NCBI GenBank assembly: GCA_934162615.1
Contig: CAKPJK010000001.1
Span: forward strand, 62,001-126,000
Direction of reading: 5' to 3'
From: an uncultured Clostridia bacterium
GTDB taxonomy: Bacteria > Bacillota > Clostridia > TANB77 > CAG-508
Length of the DNA stretch: 64,000 nucleotides
Made by a program: the position numbers and the translations under genes. Below the pieces are notes generated by a model. That model saw only the letters and a program-made list of their open reading frames with translations. It was not told where the DNA came from and did no database searches. Positions 17,501 to 27,000 of this stretch are shown piece by piece. Numbering within the stretch: the first letter of the stretch is position 1; each line of letters begins with the position of its first letter.

Positions 17501-20500
17501 AATTTATGCAAAGTAAAGTATCAAATGGAATTAAAAATAGAATAGTTCCATATGGATATGCAAAACCAGATCCGGATAATCCGGACAATCCAGATCCAGA
17601 TAATCCAACTCCAGACAATCCAAATCCGGATAATCCTAATCCAGATAACCCTAATGATCCAAGTGATAATAAAGGTACATATTCTATAAAAGGTATTGCA
17701 TGGATTGATTCAGATAAAAATGGTCAAAGAGATGATGGGGAAAATGTATTAGAGGGAATTACAGTAAAACTATTTAATGCGGAAACAAATGTAATAGTAA
17801 CAGATAAAAATAATAATGCATACAAAACAATAACAAATAATAATGGAGAATATTCATTTGGAAATGTTGTAAATGGAAAATATTTAGTATTATTTGAATA
17901 TGACACAGATAAATATGAATTAACAGCATATCAGAAAGATGGAATAAGTAGTAACTTAAACTCAGATGCTATATTAAAAGAAGTTAATGTAGATGGACAG
18001 GTTAAAAATGTGGGAGTAACAGATATTGTAGAAATAAATAATGCAAATGTTTCTAATATAGATATTGGATTATTGGAAAAAGGCAATTTCGACTTAAGTG
18101 TTGAAAAATACATATCAAAAGTCACAGTAGAAACAGAAGGAAAGGCAAAAGAATATAATTATGATAATTCTAAGTTGGCAAAAGTGGAAATTGCAGCAAA
18201 GAAAATGTCAGCTTCAAATGTAAAAGTGGAATACAAAATTATTGTAAAAAATAATGGAAATGTTGAGGCTTATGGAACAGAAATTGCAGATGCAATGCCA
18301 CAGGGATTTGAATTTGATGGAAATGAAAATAGTAGTTGGACTGTTGAGAGTAAGAAGGCTATTAATAAAAGTTTAGCAGGTGTTAAAATAAAACCAGGTG
18401 AAAGTAAAGAATTAACAATTGTGTTAACAAAAGACTTAAGTGATGGTTCAATAGGAACGGCAACAAATACAGTACAAATATCAAAATCATATAATACATC
18501 AAATTTTAAGGATAATAATTCTGATAATGATAGTTCACAAGCCCAATTAATAATTTCTGTAAAAACAGGTATAGCAATTAAAATAGGAATAATTTTAGGA
18601 ATAATCTTGGTTTTAATTGCAATTGGAATGTTAATTAAAAATAAGAAGTTTGACAAAAATATAGCAATGATGTTAAGTGCTGCAATAATAATAGGAACAA
18701 TTATTGCTGGTAGTACAAATACATTTGCTTCATTAACAGCGGGGCCAAAAACTGTTACTTTAACATATGATGATTTAGGAGGTCATAAATCTATTTCTTC
18801 AGGAGTATGGAGTGTTGTTCACCCTGGTCAACCATATTGGTGTACAACACCTGGAGGACATTTGGGAAGTTATGTTAGAGGAACGTGGACAGAAGATGGA
18901 ATGACGGTGCATGGTCAATGTAGTGTTAAACATATTTATACAAAAACAGGAACTATGAAGGTGTATACTTCTTTTGATGAATTTAGAAATTATCTTGGAA
19001 GTTCTGCATCACAAGCAAGAATATTTAAAGATTGGTTTGGTTCATCAGGTGAAGCAAGTGCTTCTGGAAGAAAGACTAAAGGCCCTACAGATAATAAATA
19101 TGAAATGAAAAATGGTAAATTATTAGTGGGTCCATTCCAATATACACACTCATTAACTAATGCGGAAGTTACAGGAAAATCTTTAAGTGTTAAAGATGGT
19201 GGAAAAGATATATCATATACAATATATAATTCAAGTAAAAGTGGTGTAATTGGTGTAGATGATATAACATCAGGTACTACATTTTATTTACTAGTTTCAA
19301 CAGATGTATCAAATTTAAGTATTCAAATAAAAGAAACAGTAAAATTGACAACAACAGAAAAGAAAGTTGGTGTAGAAGAATATACATTAACAGGACTTGC
19401 TGGAGATGGAATTTGTAAAAATACAAGTGGTGAAGAAATAGGACATAAATATGGTAGTAGTATTTCATTACCAAAAAATGGTCAACATTTGATAAGAATT
19501 GTAAAATCAGATAAGACAACAACTAGATATGATGATTTAAAATATAACTGGACATGGGAAGTTGAAAAAGGAAAAGTTACAGTAAGTAAAAAAGATGCGG
19601 ACTCTGGAAAAGGATTGACAGGAGCAACGATGCAATTAACAGGTGGACCATCAAATTACTATAGTAAGACTGTTAAAATGACATCACCATCATATACATT
19701 TGAAAACTTGTTACCTGGTAATTATATATTAACAGAGGTAGGAGCACCAAGTGGATATAAACTTGAACTACAAACTGATAAAACAAAGAACTTAACAGTA
19801 ACAGCAAATAAAACAACATCAACATCAGTAAGTAATAAACAATATGGAAATTTAAAAGTACAAAAAGTAGATAAAGATACTGGAAAACCTATAAAAGCAG
19901 TGGGATTTAAATTTAAAATATATACAACAAAAGGATATATAACAAAATATGTAAAAGGAAACCCTTCAATAGTGGTATTTGGAGCAGAAAGTAGTGCACA
20001 AGTATTTACTACTGATTCAAATGGACAATTTGAATTGGATAATTTACCATTAAATCCAAATACATACTATGTAAAAGAAGTAGGGGTTGCAGATAGTATG
20101 AAAAATTACTATGAGGTTAAAGGAACAGTAGATGCATTTGTAGTAAACAATAATGTAACATCTGGAACTACATATAAAAATGTTGCTAACCCACAAATTT
20201 GGGTAGATGTACAAGGATATGTATGGGAAGATATTGCCAATTCAGATAAAAAAACAACAAGGAATGACATATTTAATACAGGAATTGACAAATTAGCTGA
20301 TGGAGTAATAGTAAGATTAAAACATAGAAATGGAACAGTAATTGATACAAAAGTAACAGGAAAAGATGGAGCATATAAATTTATAAAAGTAAAAATTTCT
20401 GAACTTGGAAATTATTATATTGAATTTGAATATAATGGATTAAAATATCAATGTGTAAATAAAAACTTGAGTCTAGCAAATGGATCAAAAGCGATAGAAA

Positions 20501-23139
20501 TAACATCAGATAGAACGAACTTTAATAATTCATATTCAAGTATAACAGGTGGAAATGCAAAGGGAAGTTCAACTACAGGATATTCAAAATCGGAAAGTGG
20601 AAAAATAACTAATAATTTGACATATAAAAATGGAACATATAGTTCATCATTGGTTGCTAATACATCATATGCTACATCAAGTGGCAATGGATATGTTGCG
20701 GCACAAAGTGGTTCAGTGGGAATCGTTATGAAATCTAACACACTAACAGCAGGATATACATTAAAATGGTCACCAGGTGTATATACAATTTCAAATGTAA
20801 ATTTAGGAATGTATCAAAGAGAACAACCAGATATGGCAATAGCAACTGACTTAAATAATATTGAACTAGATATGAATGGATATACGCACACATATAAATA
20901 TAATAGAAGACTTGCAGCAACTGGAATTGATATATTCTCAGAGATGCAAAAATGGAAAAACACAGCAGATACAAAAAATTATCCTAGAACATATACAAGA
21001 AGTATTTATAACAACTATGCATATGCTTCAGGAATAACAGGAGATGGAAAGCTTGAAGACAAAAATAAATTAGAAGTTTATTTAATATATAAAATAGTTG
21101 TTAAAAATGAATCATCATCACTATATATGGCACCAAATGAACTTGCAAATTACTATGATTCAACATTGGATTATGTTTCATCATATTATGAAGATGGAAG
21201 TGGAAGAAAGGTTAATATTTCTTGGGATACAAAAGCTAATAAAGATGGATATAAACAAATGAGAACATCTGGATTAAAAGATTTAAGAATAGAGCCAGGA
21301 CGAAGTGTAACGGTTTATGTAAGAATGAAGAAAAATTCTACATTAAATTGGTCAAATGTTGAGGCAAATTCTCTTCATGAAAAAACGTATAGTATTACAG
21401 AGGTAACTTCATATTCTTCATATACAAAGAGTGGAAGTTCTTACGTACATTATGCCGGTATAGATCATGACTCTGCACCAGATAACATTAAAGTTGGAGA
21501 TGATAAGACATATGAGGATGATACGGATTCAGCTCCTATAGTAGAAATTACCTTAGATCAACCAAGAACAATAACAGGAAATGTTTTTGAGGATTATACA
21601 AGTACAAAAACAAATGCAAATTCAGAAAGAAAAGGAACTGGAAAATATGATTCAAGTAAAGACGGAACTGTTCAAAATGTTAAAGTTGAATTAATAAATA
21701 TGTCTACAAATACAACAGCATATGTATATCCAAATACAGTTTCAAAAATGAATTTTACAGCTAAAAAAGCGGAAATGACAACTGGTAAGGACGGAAAATA
21801 TGAATTTGTTGGAATTATTCCGGGCAAATATTATATTAAATATACATATGGAGATGGAAGTGTAATTTATAGACCAGCTGGAGATGGTAAATTACAAGAA
21901 TATGCAAAAGTAACAACGCAAGATTATAAATCTACAATTGTTACAAATAATGTTATTAAAGGGGCATTTGGAAATAATAAATTTATTACAAATGGAAATA
22001 CAATATGGTATGAAAAAGATGTAAAAGGATATTCATCAGCTGTTGATGATTATGGAACTAGAAAAAACATAAATGAAAAATTATCAACAATAACATATTC
22101 AGTAAGAAATGGATATGAAGAAAAGAAGGATGAATATGCAAGTTTACAAAAAATGACTGCTAGAACTCCAGATATGGATATAGCAATTGAAAATACTAAT
22201 AAAGAAGAAACAAAAGAAAATGAGAATAGGACTAGACTATATGATAATATTAATTTTGGTATAGTTGAAAGACCTAGAAAAAATATTGAACTTACAAAAG
22301 AAATTAAATATGTAAGACTTAAACTTGCAAATGGTCAAACTTTAATTGAGGGTGACCCTAGAAATAATAGTAAAATTAGATATTTAACATATCCAGATGG
22401 TGGATTGTTAAAAATTGAATTGGATTCAGAAATGATAGAAGGTGCTACAATAGAAATTCAATATACAATTATGTTAACAAATAATTCTGAACTAGATTAT
22501 GATACACAGGCATATTATAAATATGGAGATAAAACGGGAGCAACTCCGGTTAAAATGAAGATTAATCAAGTTGTAGATTATTTGGATGAAAACTTAAGCT
22601 ATATTGATACTGATGTTAAAACTGGAGGCACTGGAGAACATTGGGAACAAGTTGATCCACAATCATTATATACTGGAGGATTGGTTTCAAGAGATGTATA
22701 TAATAATGGAATAAAAACATTAAGAAATGTTTACGTAAGAACTTGTGATATTGAAACTGATCCAACAAAGGGACATAATACTGCAGAACTAACATTTAAT
22801 GCAAGTAAATTGCTTTCAGGTTCAAAAGATATGACTTATCAGAATTATGCTGAGGTTTTAAAGGTTTCTAATAGTGTTGGTAGATTCTATGGACAAGTTG
22901 ATAGAGGTAATAAGACAGGATGGAAAAACATTACACCAGGTAACTTTAATCCTAAAAATCCAACTGAGACATCAGAGACTGATGATAACCAAGGACATAA
23001 TCCTAGAAGAGCTGAGGTTGTTATTGTGCCACCTACTGGTGAAAATAAAAACACAGTTTATATTATTACTGGTATAGGTTGCATGGCAGTATTGGCAGCA
23101 GGTGTGATTCTTATTAAAAAGAAAGTCTTAGATAAATAA
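14503..23139 (+). CDS. Giant modular surface protein A (Cna-B/SdrD-B repeats, sortase-like tail)
   Basis: The protein has 2,878 residues. An N-terminal signal-like helix (1-33) is followed by a long adhesin-like region with DUF11-type beta-sandwich repeats. Then come a (P)DNPxPDNP linker (about 1022-1053) and an SdrD-B-like module (GIAWIDSDKNGQRDDGEN). An internal pair of hydrophobic helices lies at about 1357-1407. The second half has Cna-B/SpaA-type modules starting near 1690 (KVTVSKKDADSGKGLTGATM), more SdrD-B-like units (YVWEDIANSDKKTTRNDIF; NVFEDYTSTK), and a C-terminal VPPTGE, membrane helix and KKKVLDK tail, which is a sortase-type anchor. It is probably a cell-wall-anchored adhesin or scaffold stabilised by isopeptide bonds. 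No sortase gene is in the window. ATG 14503 follows AAGGGGG at 10 bases. It is paralogous to the protein at 24059. Confidence 0.85.
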   Translation: MKKIITKMISMLVIMLMLVNSSLMLVISIAVDTVKSIIDETKTNAIYELNIEKYVNYKMGEKQGTLVQANLRTGIEYQEGQEYAPIEETNVIINAPKINDRYPENVEIVTKSTKASNGDENGKDVNYTYSKDSGELKITTENNEDDNGNIYTENVAGARDEYQINLYYDSDCYNGENQKRVLSFTGKEDLKIKNNENEAQISKDIQADFEVAENISGLISTNVTTSDIYNGFINANVKNGTANDTEYTEYMNVKVGYKEIADEMYVILTNTLKNKNDKETETSDVVYKGLKFNKQNILDILGEDGNLQVLDSNQNKLAEVNKDTKSDDDGTIEINYENEQNSIIIKTTKPVKIGDLKIENKKSLKASMTDLNNDKIISKSTVKCINRVQKEIEQTQENEEKQTQEVIEEKYNFENTNEEQIKESKTRIDVNFNKTEWTNSVQNETTITATLVTNSPEYNLFKNPVIEIQLPQEVEKVVLGETQLLYNDNLSIKKAEVIDRNNQKVIRVELNGTQNAYTSNSISNGVNVIIPATIIVKKDIESVQTNAYYVYSNETADGIDYEQAGKNRKNIGVNIIVPQQEIVVTQEAKQGAQEVVSANLDAEITAKVGDQIIEDKGIVRQGEVITYTYKITNNTGSTVNGIKAVATVPNDTVYVTKDGSYIVGDDDNEYKGRNELFVEHEDIKDITENIGTLKNEESHEFSLQVRVKNVATITATLTISSEGKEETIIKKMAYAKKGKIRVEVFPAEKVIATDTENKVAFCVSVVNLGAEKINDAKVKIKLADEWNFYDIKEQPQYTYDEKTRILEFNTGEIVEKDEEADPKQSGEKSFYIEVAADNIKDGLLEKNIPFTATAYMDDENGEEEEYRGNLEEYGAKYANITVTQKSVTEGEDLENDQEIEYNIEVKNTGKKEALINIIDNLPEELMAEEVTYESYVLNDETDQYEKIQKTYDMSLKMGDDDFNVQTYIYPNDTLNAKIKAKVDRTDKFKNIENIVTVTGQFMQSKVSNGIKNRIVPYGYAKPDPDNPDNPDPDNPTPDNPNPDNPNPDNPNDPSDNKGTYSIKGIAWIDSDKNGQRDDGENVLEGITVKLFNAETNVIVTDKNNNAYKTITNNNGEYSFGNVVNGKYLVLFEYDTDKYELTAYQKDGISSNLNSDAILKEVNVDGQVKNVGVTDIVEINNANVSNIDIGLLEKGNFDLSVEKYISKVTVETEGKAKEYNYDNSKLAKVEIAAKKMSASNVKVEYKIIVKNNGNVEAYGTEIADAMPQGFEFDGNENSSWTVESKKAINKSLAGVKIKPGESKELTIVLTKDLSDGSIGTATNTVQISKSYNTSNFKDNNSDNDSSQAQLIISVKTGIAIKIGIILGIILVLIAIGMLIKNKKFDKNIAMMLSAAIIIGTIIAGSTNTFASLTAGPKTVTLTYDDLGGHKSISSGVWSVVHPGQPYWCTTPGGHLGSYVRGTWTEDGMTVHGQCSVKHIYTKTGTMKVYTSFDEFRNYLGSSASQARIFKDWFGSSGEASASGRKTKGPTDNKYEMKNGKLLVGPFQYTHSLTNAEVTGKSLSVKDGGKDISYTIYNSSKSGVIGVDDITSGTTFYLLVSTDVSNLSIQIKETVKLTTTEKKVGVEEYTLTGLAGDGICKNTSGEEIGHKYGSSISLPKNGQHLIRIVKSDKTTTRYDDLKYNWTWEVEKGKVTVSKKDADSGKGLTGATMQLTGGPSNYYSKTVKMTSPSYTFENLLPGNYILTEVGAPSGYKLELQTDKTKNLTVTANKTTSTSVSNKQYGNLKVQKVDKDTGKPIKAVGFKFKIYTTKGYITKYVKGNPSIVVFGAESSAQVFTTDSNGQFELDNLPLNPNTYYVKEVGVADSMKNYYEVKGTVDAFVVNNNVTSGTTYKNVANPQIWVDVQGYVWEDIANSDKKTTRNDIFNTGIDKLADGVIVRLKHRNGTVIDTKVTGKDGAYKFIKVKISELGNYYIEFEYNGLKYQCVNKNLSLANGSKAIEITSDRTNFNNSYSSITGGNAKGSSTTGYSKSESGKITNNLTYKNGTYSSSLVANTSYATSSGNGYVAAQSGSVGIVMKSNTLTAGYTLKWSPGVYTISNVNLGMYQREQPDMAIATDLNNIELDMNGYTHTYKYNRRLAATGIDIFSEMQKWKNTADTKNYPRTYTRSIYNNYAYASGITGDGKLEDKNKLEVYLIYKIVVKNESSSLYMAPNELANYYDSTLDYVSSYYEDGSGRKVNISWDTKANKDGYKQMRTSGLKDLRIEPGRSVTVYVRMKKNSTLNWSNVEANSLHEKTYSITEVTSYSSYTKSGSSYVHYAGIDHDSAPDNIKVGDDKTYEDDTDSAPIVEITLDQPRTITGNVFEDYTSTKTNANSERKGTGKYDSSKDGTVQNVKVELINMSTNTTAYVYPNTVSKMNFTAKKAEMTTGKDGKYEFVGIIPGKYYIKYTYGDGSVIYRPAGDGKLQEYAKVTTQDYKSTIVTNNVIKGAFGNNKFITNGNTIWYEKDVKGYSSAVDDYGTRKNINEKLSTITYSVRNGYEEKKDEYASLQKMTARTPDMDIAIENTNKEETKENENRTRLYDNINFGIVERPRKNIELTKEIKYVRLKLANGQTLIEGDPRNNSKIRYLTYPDGGLLKIELDSEMIEGATIEIQYTIMLTNNSELDYDTQAYYKYGDKTGATPVKMKINQVVDYLDENLSYIDTDVKTGGTGEHWEQVDPQSLYTGGLVSRDVYNNGIKTLRNVYVRTCDIETDPTKGHNTAELTFNASKLLSGSKDMTYQNYAEVLKVSNSVGRFYGQVDRGNKTGWKNITPGNFNPKNPTETSETDDNQGHNPRRAEVVIVPPTGENKNTVYIITGIGCMAVLAAGVILIKKKVLDK

Positions 23140-23145
23140 AATATA

Positions 23146-23182
23146 AAAAATAAGAAAGGTTTTAATAACCTTTCTTATTTTT
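23146..23182. terminator. Bidirectional terminator between giant gene A and the minus-strand nuclease unit
   Basis: AAAATAAGAAAGGT pairs with ACCTTTCTTATTTT, with T runs on both strands. Confidence 0.8.
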
Positions 23183-23185
23183 GTC

Positions 23186-23274
23186 AAAGAAAGTTTAGGT
23201 GGGGTGGTACTCCCACATCTCCTACATCTTTCGATGGGCTACGGCTACCAGTTCCGTCCTCAGAAACTTTCTTT
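23186..23274 (-). ncRNA. Structured RNA in the 3' region of the nuclease transcript
   Basis: Read on the minus strand, an 11-bp closing stem (AAAGAAAGTTT with AAACTTTCTTT) encloses about 67 bases rich in GC for this genome. Inside are a CATC-GAAA-GATG hairpin with a GNRA loop, a GTGGG/CCCAC hairpin and a possible TGGTA/TACCA pairing. The GNRA loop exists only on the minus strand, which suggests that orientation. A terminator follows directly. It is not recognised as any known RNA family. Confidence 0.55.
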
Positions 23275-23323
23275 ATTATTATATGCTAAATTTATTTTAA
23301 CATACATTTATTTGTTTTTCAAG

Positions 23324-23686
23324 TTAAAATGCATAAAAATATTTATGTTTGAAATATTTTTCTACTTTTTCATCAGCCATTACGTACATTGTTCTTGCGA
23401 AGTGAACGGTTTTACTACTTACTCTTACTGCAACTAATACATATTCATTATTTATTTTGTATTTCTTTATAAATTCTATTGACTTTTTCTTTTCATTTCT
23501 TGCTAAGTATGTTGGATTACTTATTATATTTTTTATATCTTTACCATATTTTTCGAAATCTAATGGATGTTCTTCTTGCATATGTTTTATATTTGCATCT
23601 CCAATAAAAATAGGTTCTTCTTTTGCATAGTCCAATCCTAATATTTTAATAATTTTTTTATTTACTATTCCTATCTGTTTATTCAT
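23324..23686 (-). CDS. Small PBECR-type (Barnase/EndoU/colicin/RelE-like) nuclease
   Basis: The protein has 120 residues. Landmarks of the phage-Barnase-EndoU-ColicinE5/D-RelE-like nuclease group are HMQEEHPLDFEKYGKDIKNI, NPTYLARNEKKKSIEFIKK and the final VLVAVRVSSKTVHFARTMYV. Such domains are RNases found in phage and toxin polyproteins; here the domain stands alone. The ATG at 23686 is chosen because GAAAGGAAG precedes it. A longer reading to 23740 would run through the ribosome site. A structured RNA follows the stop. No protein antitoxin gene is adjacent, so control by RNA is an attractive idea but unproven. Confidence 0.7.
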   Translation of the reverse strand: MNKQIGIVNKKIIKILGLDYAKEEPIFIGDANIKHMQEEHPLDFEKYGKDIKNIISNPTYLARNEKKKSIEFIKKYKINNEYVLVAVRVSSKTVHFARTMYVMADEKVEKYFKHKYFYAF

Positions 23687-23864
23687 TTTTCTTCCTTTCT
23701 TTGACAAAAATATTGTAACATTTTTTATCTTAAAAAGCAACTAATTTTTGGTAAAATTTAATAAAAAAGTTTAAAAAATTTAAGGCCATATATATAGAAA
23801 GATTTTGAGCCTGAGTGTGACTCTGCTTTTTTATGTTAGATTTTCTTTTTGGATGCATTGTAAT

Positions 23865-24016
23865 AAAAATGTAATATAAACTTAAAATAAGCAAATAAAA
23901 ACTCCAAAAATGAGCTTCCCTAGTAAGGTAGAAGCACTTTTTTGTAATATAAACTCATTACAAAAAAACACCTATTGAATAACGAAAAAAAATTATTTAC
24001 AATTATAATAAGGTAA
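23865..24016 (+). promoter_or_regulatory. Leader/promoter block upstream of giant gene B, copy B
   Basis: It is the same block as 14254-14442: GCTTCCCTAGTAAGGT hairpin (23911-23943), TTTTTTGTAATATAAA, then CTATTGAATAA and ACAATTATAATAAGGTAAAA. The outer part of the hairpin is weaker in this copy, while the loop CTAGTAAGGT is identical. The rest of the roughly 370-base gap (23687-24058) holds an imperfect hairpin near 23801-23835 and no ORF. Confidence 0.5.
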
Positions 24017-24058
24017 AATGTCGAAATACTAAAAAAGCCTTAGGAGGGAATGAGATTT

Positions 24059-27000
24059 ATGAAAAATCAAGTAACGAATTTAATTACAAAAATAATTTCA
24101 ATTCTAGTCATAATGCTAATGATGGTAAACAGTTCATTAATGTTAGTAATATCAGTAGCAGTAGACGCAGTACAAAAAATAATAGACGAATCAAAAATAA
24201 ATGCTGTATACGAATTGAATATGGAGAAGTATGTAAATTATAAAATGGGAGACAAGCAAGGAATGCTTGTACAAACATGCTTAAAAACAGGAATTGAATA
24301 TCAAGAAGGGCAAGAATATGTACCTATAGATACATCAAATGTAATTATAAACGCTCCAAAGGTAAATGATAAATATCCAGAAAGTGTAGAAGTTGTAACA
24401 AAATCAACAAAAGCAACAAATGGGGATGGAAATGGTAAAGATGTTAATTATACTTACAACAAAGATAATGGTGAGTTAACAATAACTACAGAAAATAAAG
24501 CAGATGGAAAAGGAAACTTCTATGCAGAAAATGTTGCAGGAGCAAGAGATGAATATCAATTAGATTTTTATTATGATGAGAATTGTTATAATGGAGAAAA
24601 TGCAAAAAGAACTTTAGATTTTTCAGGGAAAGTAGAGTTAAAATTAAAAGATGATAGAGACATTAGAAGAACACAAGATATTTCTCAAAAATTTGAAGTA
24701 GCAGAAAATGTTTCTGGCTTAGTGTCTGCAGATGTAACAACAAGTGATATTTATAATGGATATATTAATGCAAATATTCAAAATAATTCTACATATAGAA
24801 CAGAATATACGGAGAATGTAAAAATTCAAACAAGTTATAAGGAAATTGCAGATGAGATAACAGTAAATTCAAAAAATTTATTTGTAAATAATAAAGGTAA
24901 AGAAAGTGAAACACAAGATATAATTTATAAAAGCACAAATGTAAATAAAAACGAAATACTTGATAAATTGGGACAAGATGGATATTTACAAATTTTAGAT
25001 AAAGACGGAAGTGTGTTGGCAACAATTAATAAAGATACAAAAGCAGATGATAATGGAAATGTTCAAGTTGGATATGAGGGAGAGAAAACAGAACTTAATT
25101 TTAAATTTAGTAAACCTGTAAAATTAGGTGATATTAATATTCAAAACACAAAAGAAATTAAAGAAACAATGAAAGATGCAAATGTTGCAAAAGTTGAAAC
25201 AAGAAATACTGTTTCTTGTGTTAATAATGTAACAGAGAAAACTAAAGTTGTGGATGAGGAGACTAAAGAAGAGAAAGAAGTAGAGAATACTAAACAGGTA
25301 GAAGTTTATAATTATGTTGGTACAAGTGCAACAGAAATAAAAGAGGCTAAGACTGATGTTAAGGTTACTGCTAATAATACTAATTGGACAAATAATGTTC
25401 AAAATGATGTTACTTTTACAGCTACATTGATTACAAGTGGACCTGAGTATAATTTGTTTAAAAATCCAGTTATTGACATAAAATTGCCTAAAGAGGTTGA
25501 GAAAGTAATTTTAGGTAATATATCAGTGTTATATGATAATAATTTAAAAATTAAAAATGCTGAAATTAAGGAAACTAATGATGGAAAAGTAATAAAAATT
25601 AGTATAGAAGGATTACAAAGTAGTTATTTATTAAATTCTATGACAGATGGTGCAAACATTATTATACCGGCTACCGTAATATTAAATAAGAGTATAAATT
25701 CAATAGATACTTCTATTGATATAGATTGTTATAATGAAAATAATAAACAAAGTATTAATCAGTCAATTCAGGTTAAATTAGATTCGATTTTTGCTGAAAC
25801 AAAAACAAATGAGGTTGTAACAGAGAGTGCTAAGGATGTTAAGAGTATTAATGCAGAGGATTTAACAATTACTTCTACGGCACAAGTTGGAGATAATTTC
25901 TTGAATGAGGGGGATACAGTATATGAAGATCAAATAATAAAATATAATGTAAAAATAAAAAATAATACAGAAAAAGAAATAACAGGAATAAATGTAGTAG
26001 GAAAAATTCCTGATGGAATGAGCTATACTACTATCTCTAGAGGAAATGGAGATGATTTTGATGCTTTATATGAATATGTTCCCAATAATGATATAAAAGA
26101 ATATACTCAAAATATAGAAAAAATAGATGCAAATTCTACAATAGATATATCATACGAAGTTGTTGTAAATAAACTTGCTGATGGCGAAAATAAGAAAAGT
26201 AGTTTGTGTACTATAAATGTACAAAATATTAATGGAAAAATTTTAAATACATACAAAATCAATAATAATATAGAGAAAGCAGAACTAAAGTTAAGATTGA
26301 AATCTGGAAATAGTGGAAGATTAGAAGAAGAAAATGAGTGGCAATATTATTTAGAGATTGATAATCTTACAGATAAGGATTATGAAAATTTAAATGTTAG
26401 CTTTTATTTCCCAGGTAATTTGAAAGTAGCAAGGGCTTTTTTACAAATAGGTGATTATAATTTAGATGTTAGCGATTTAAAAAATAAAGAATTAAATATG
26501 AAACTAGAAAAGATTGCTGCTGGTGAAAAATTAATAGTAGCGGTATATACTTTAGGATGCGATTTTGATGATAATAAGTATGAATACGATTTAAGGATGA
26601 CAGCCAAAGTTTCAGGAGAAAATATTAATACATATTGGTCAAATGAAAATCTTCAAACAATGTATGTTGAAGGATTAGAGGTCGTACAAACATCAGAAAA
26701 AGAAGGACAAGAAATTAAGTATGATGAAAAAGTTGAATATAATGTAACAATAAAAAATGTTGGAAAATCTTTAAATAGAAAACAAACTTATGCATATATT
26801 ATAGATAATTTACCTGAAGATTTAATTCCTGAGACTATGGAATATGATAAGTATACTTATGATGAAAAAAATGATACTTTTTCAAAAAATAGAGAAACGG
26901 TTGATATTTCTGAATTAAAAGGAACAGGAATAAATACAGGTATCATGATTCCAATGGGAGAGCAGATTAATGTTAAAATAATTGCAAAGGCAAATATTGT

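Larger units (their letters stand above)
23177..23711. repeat. 17-bp perfect inverted repeats bracketing the nuclease gene and its RNA
   Basis: ATTTTTGTCAAAGAAAG (23177-23193) is the exact reverse complement of 23695-23711. The right copy lies in the nuclease mRNA leader just before its ribosome site. The left copy overlaps one arm of the structured RNA at 23186-23274. In a minus-strand transcript the two could pair. Confidence 0.65.
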
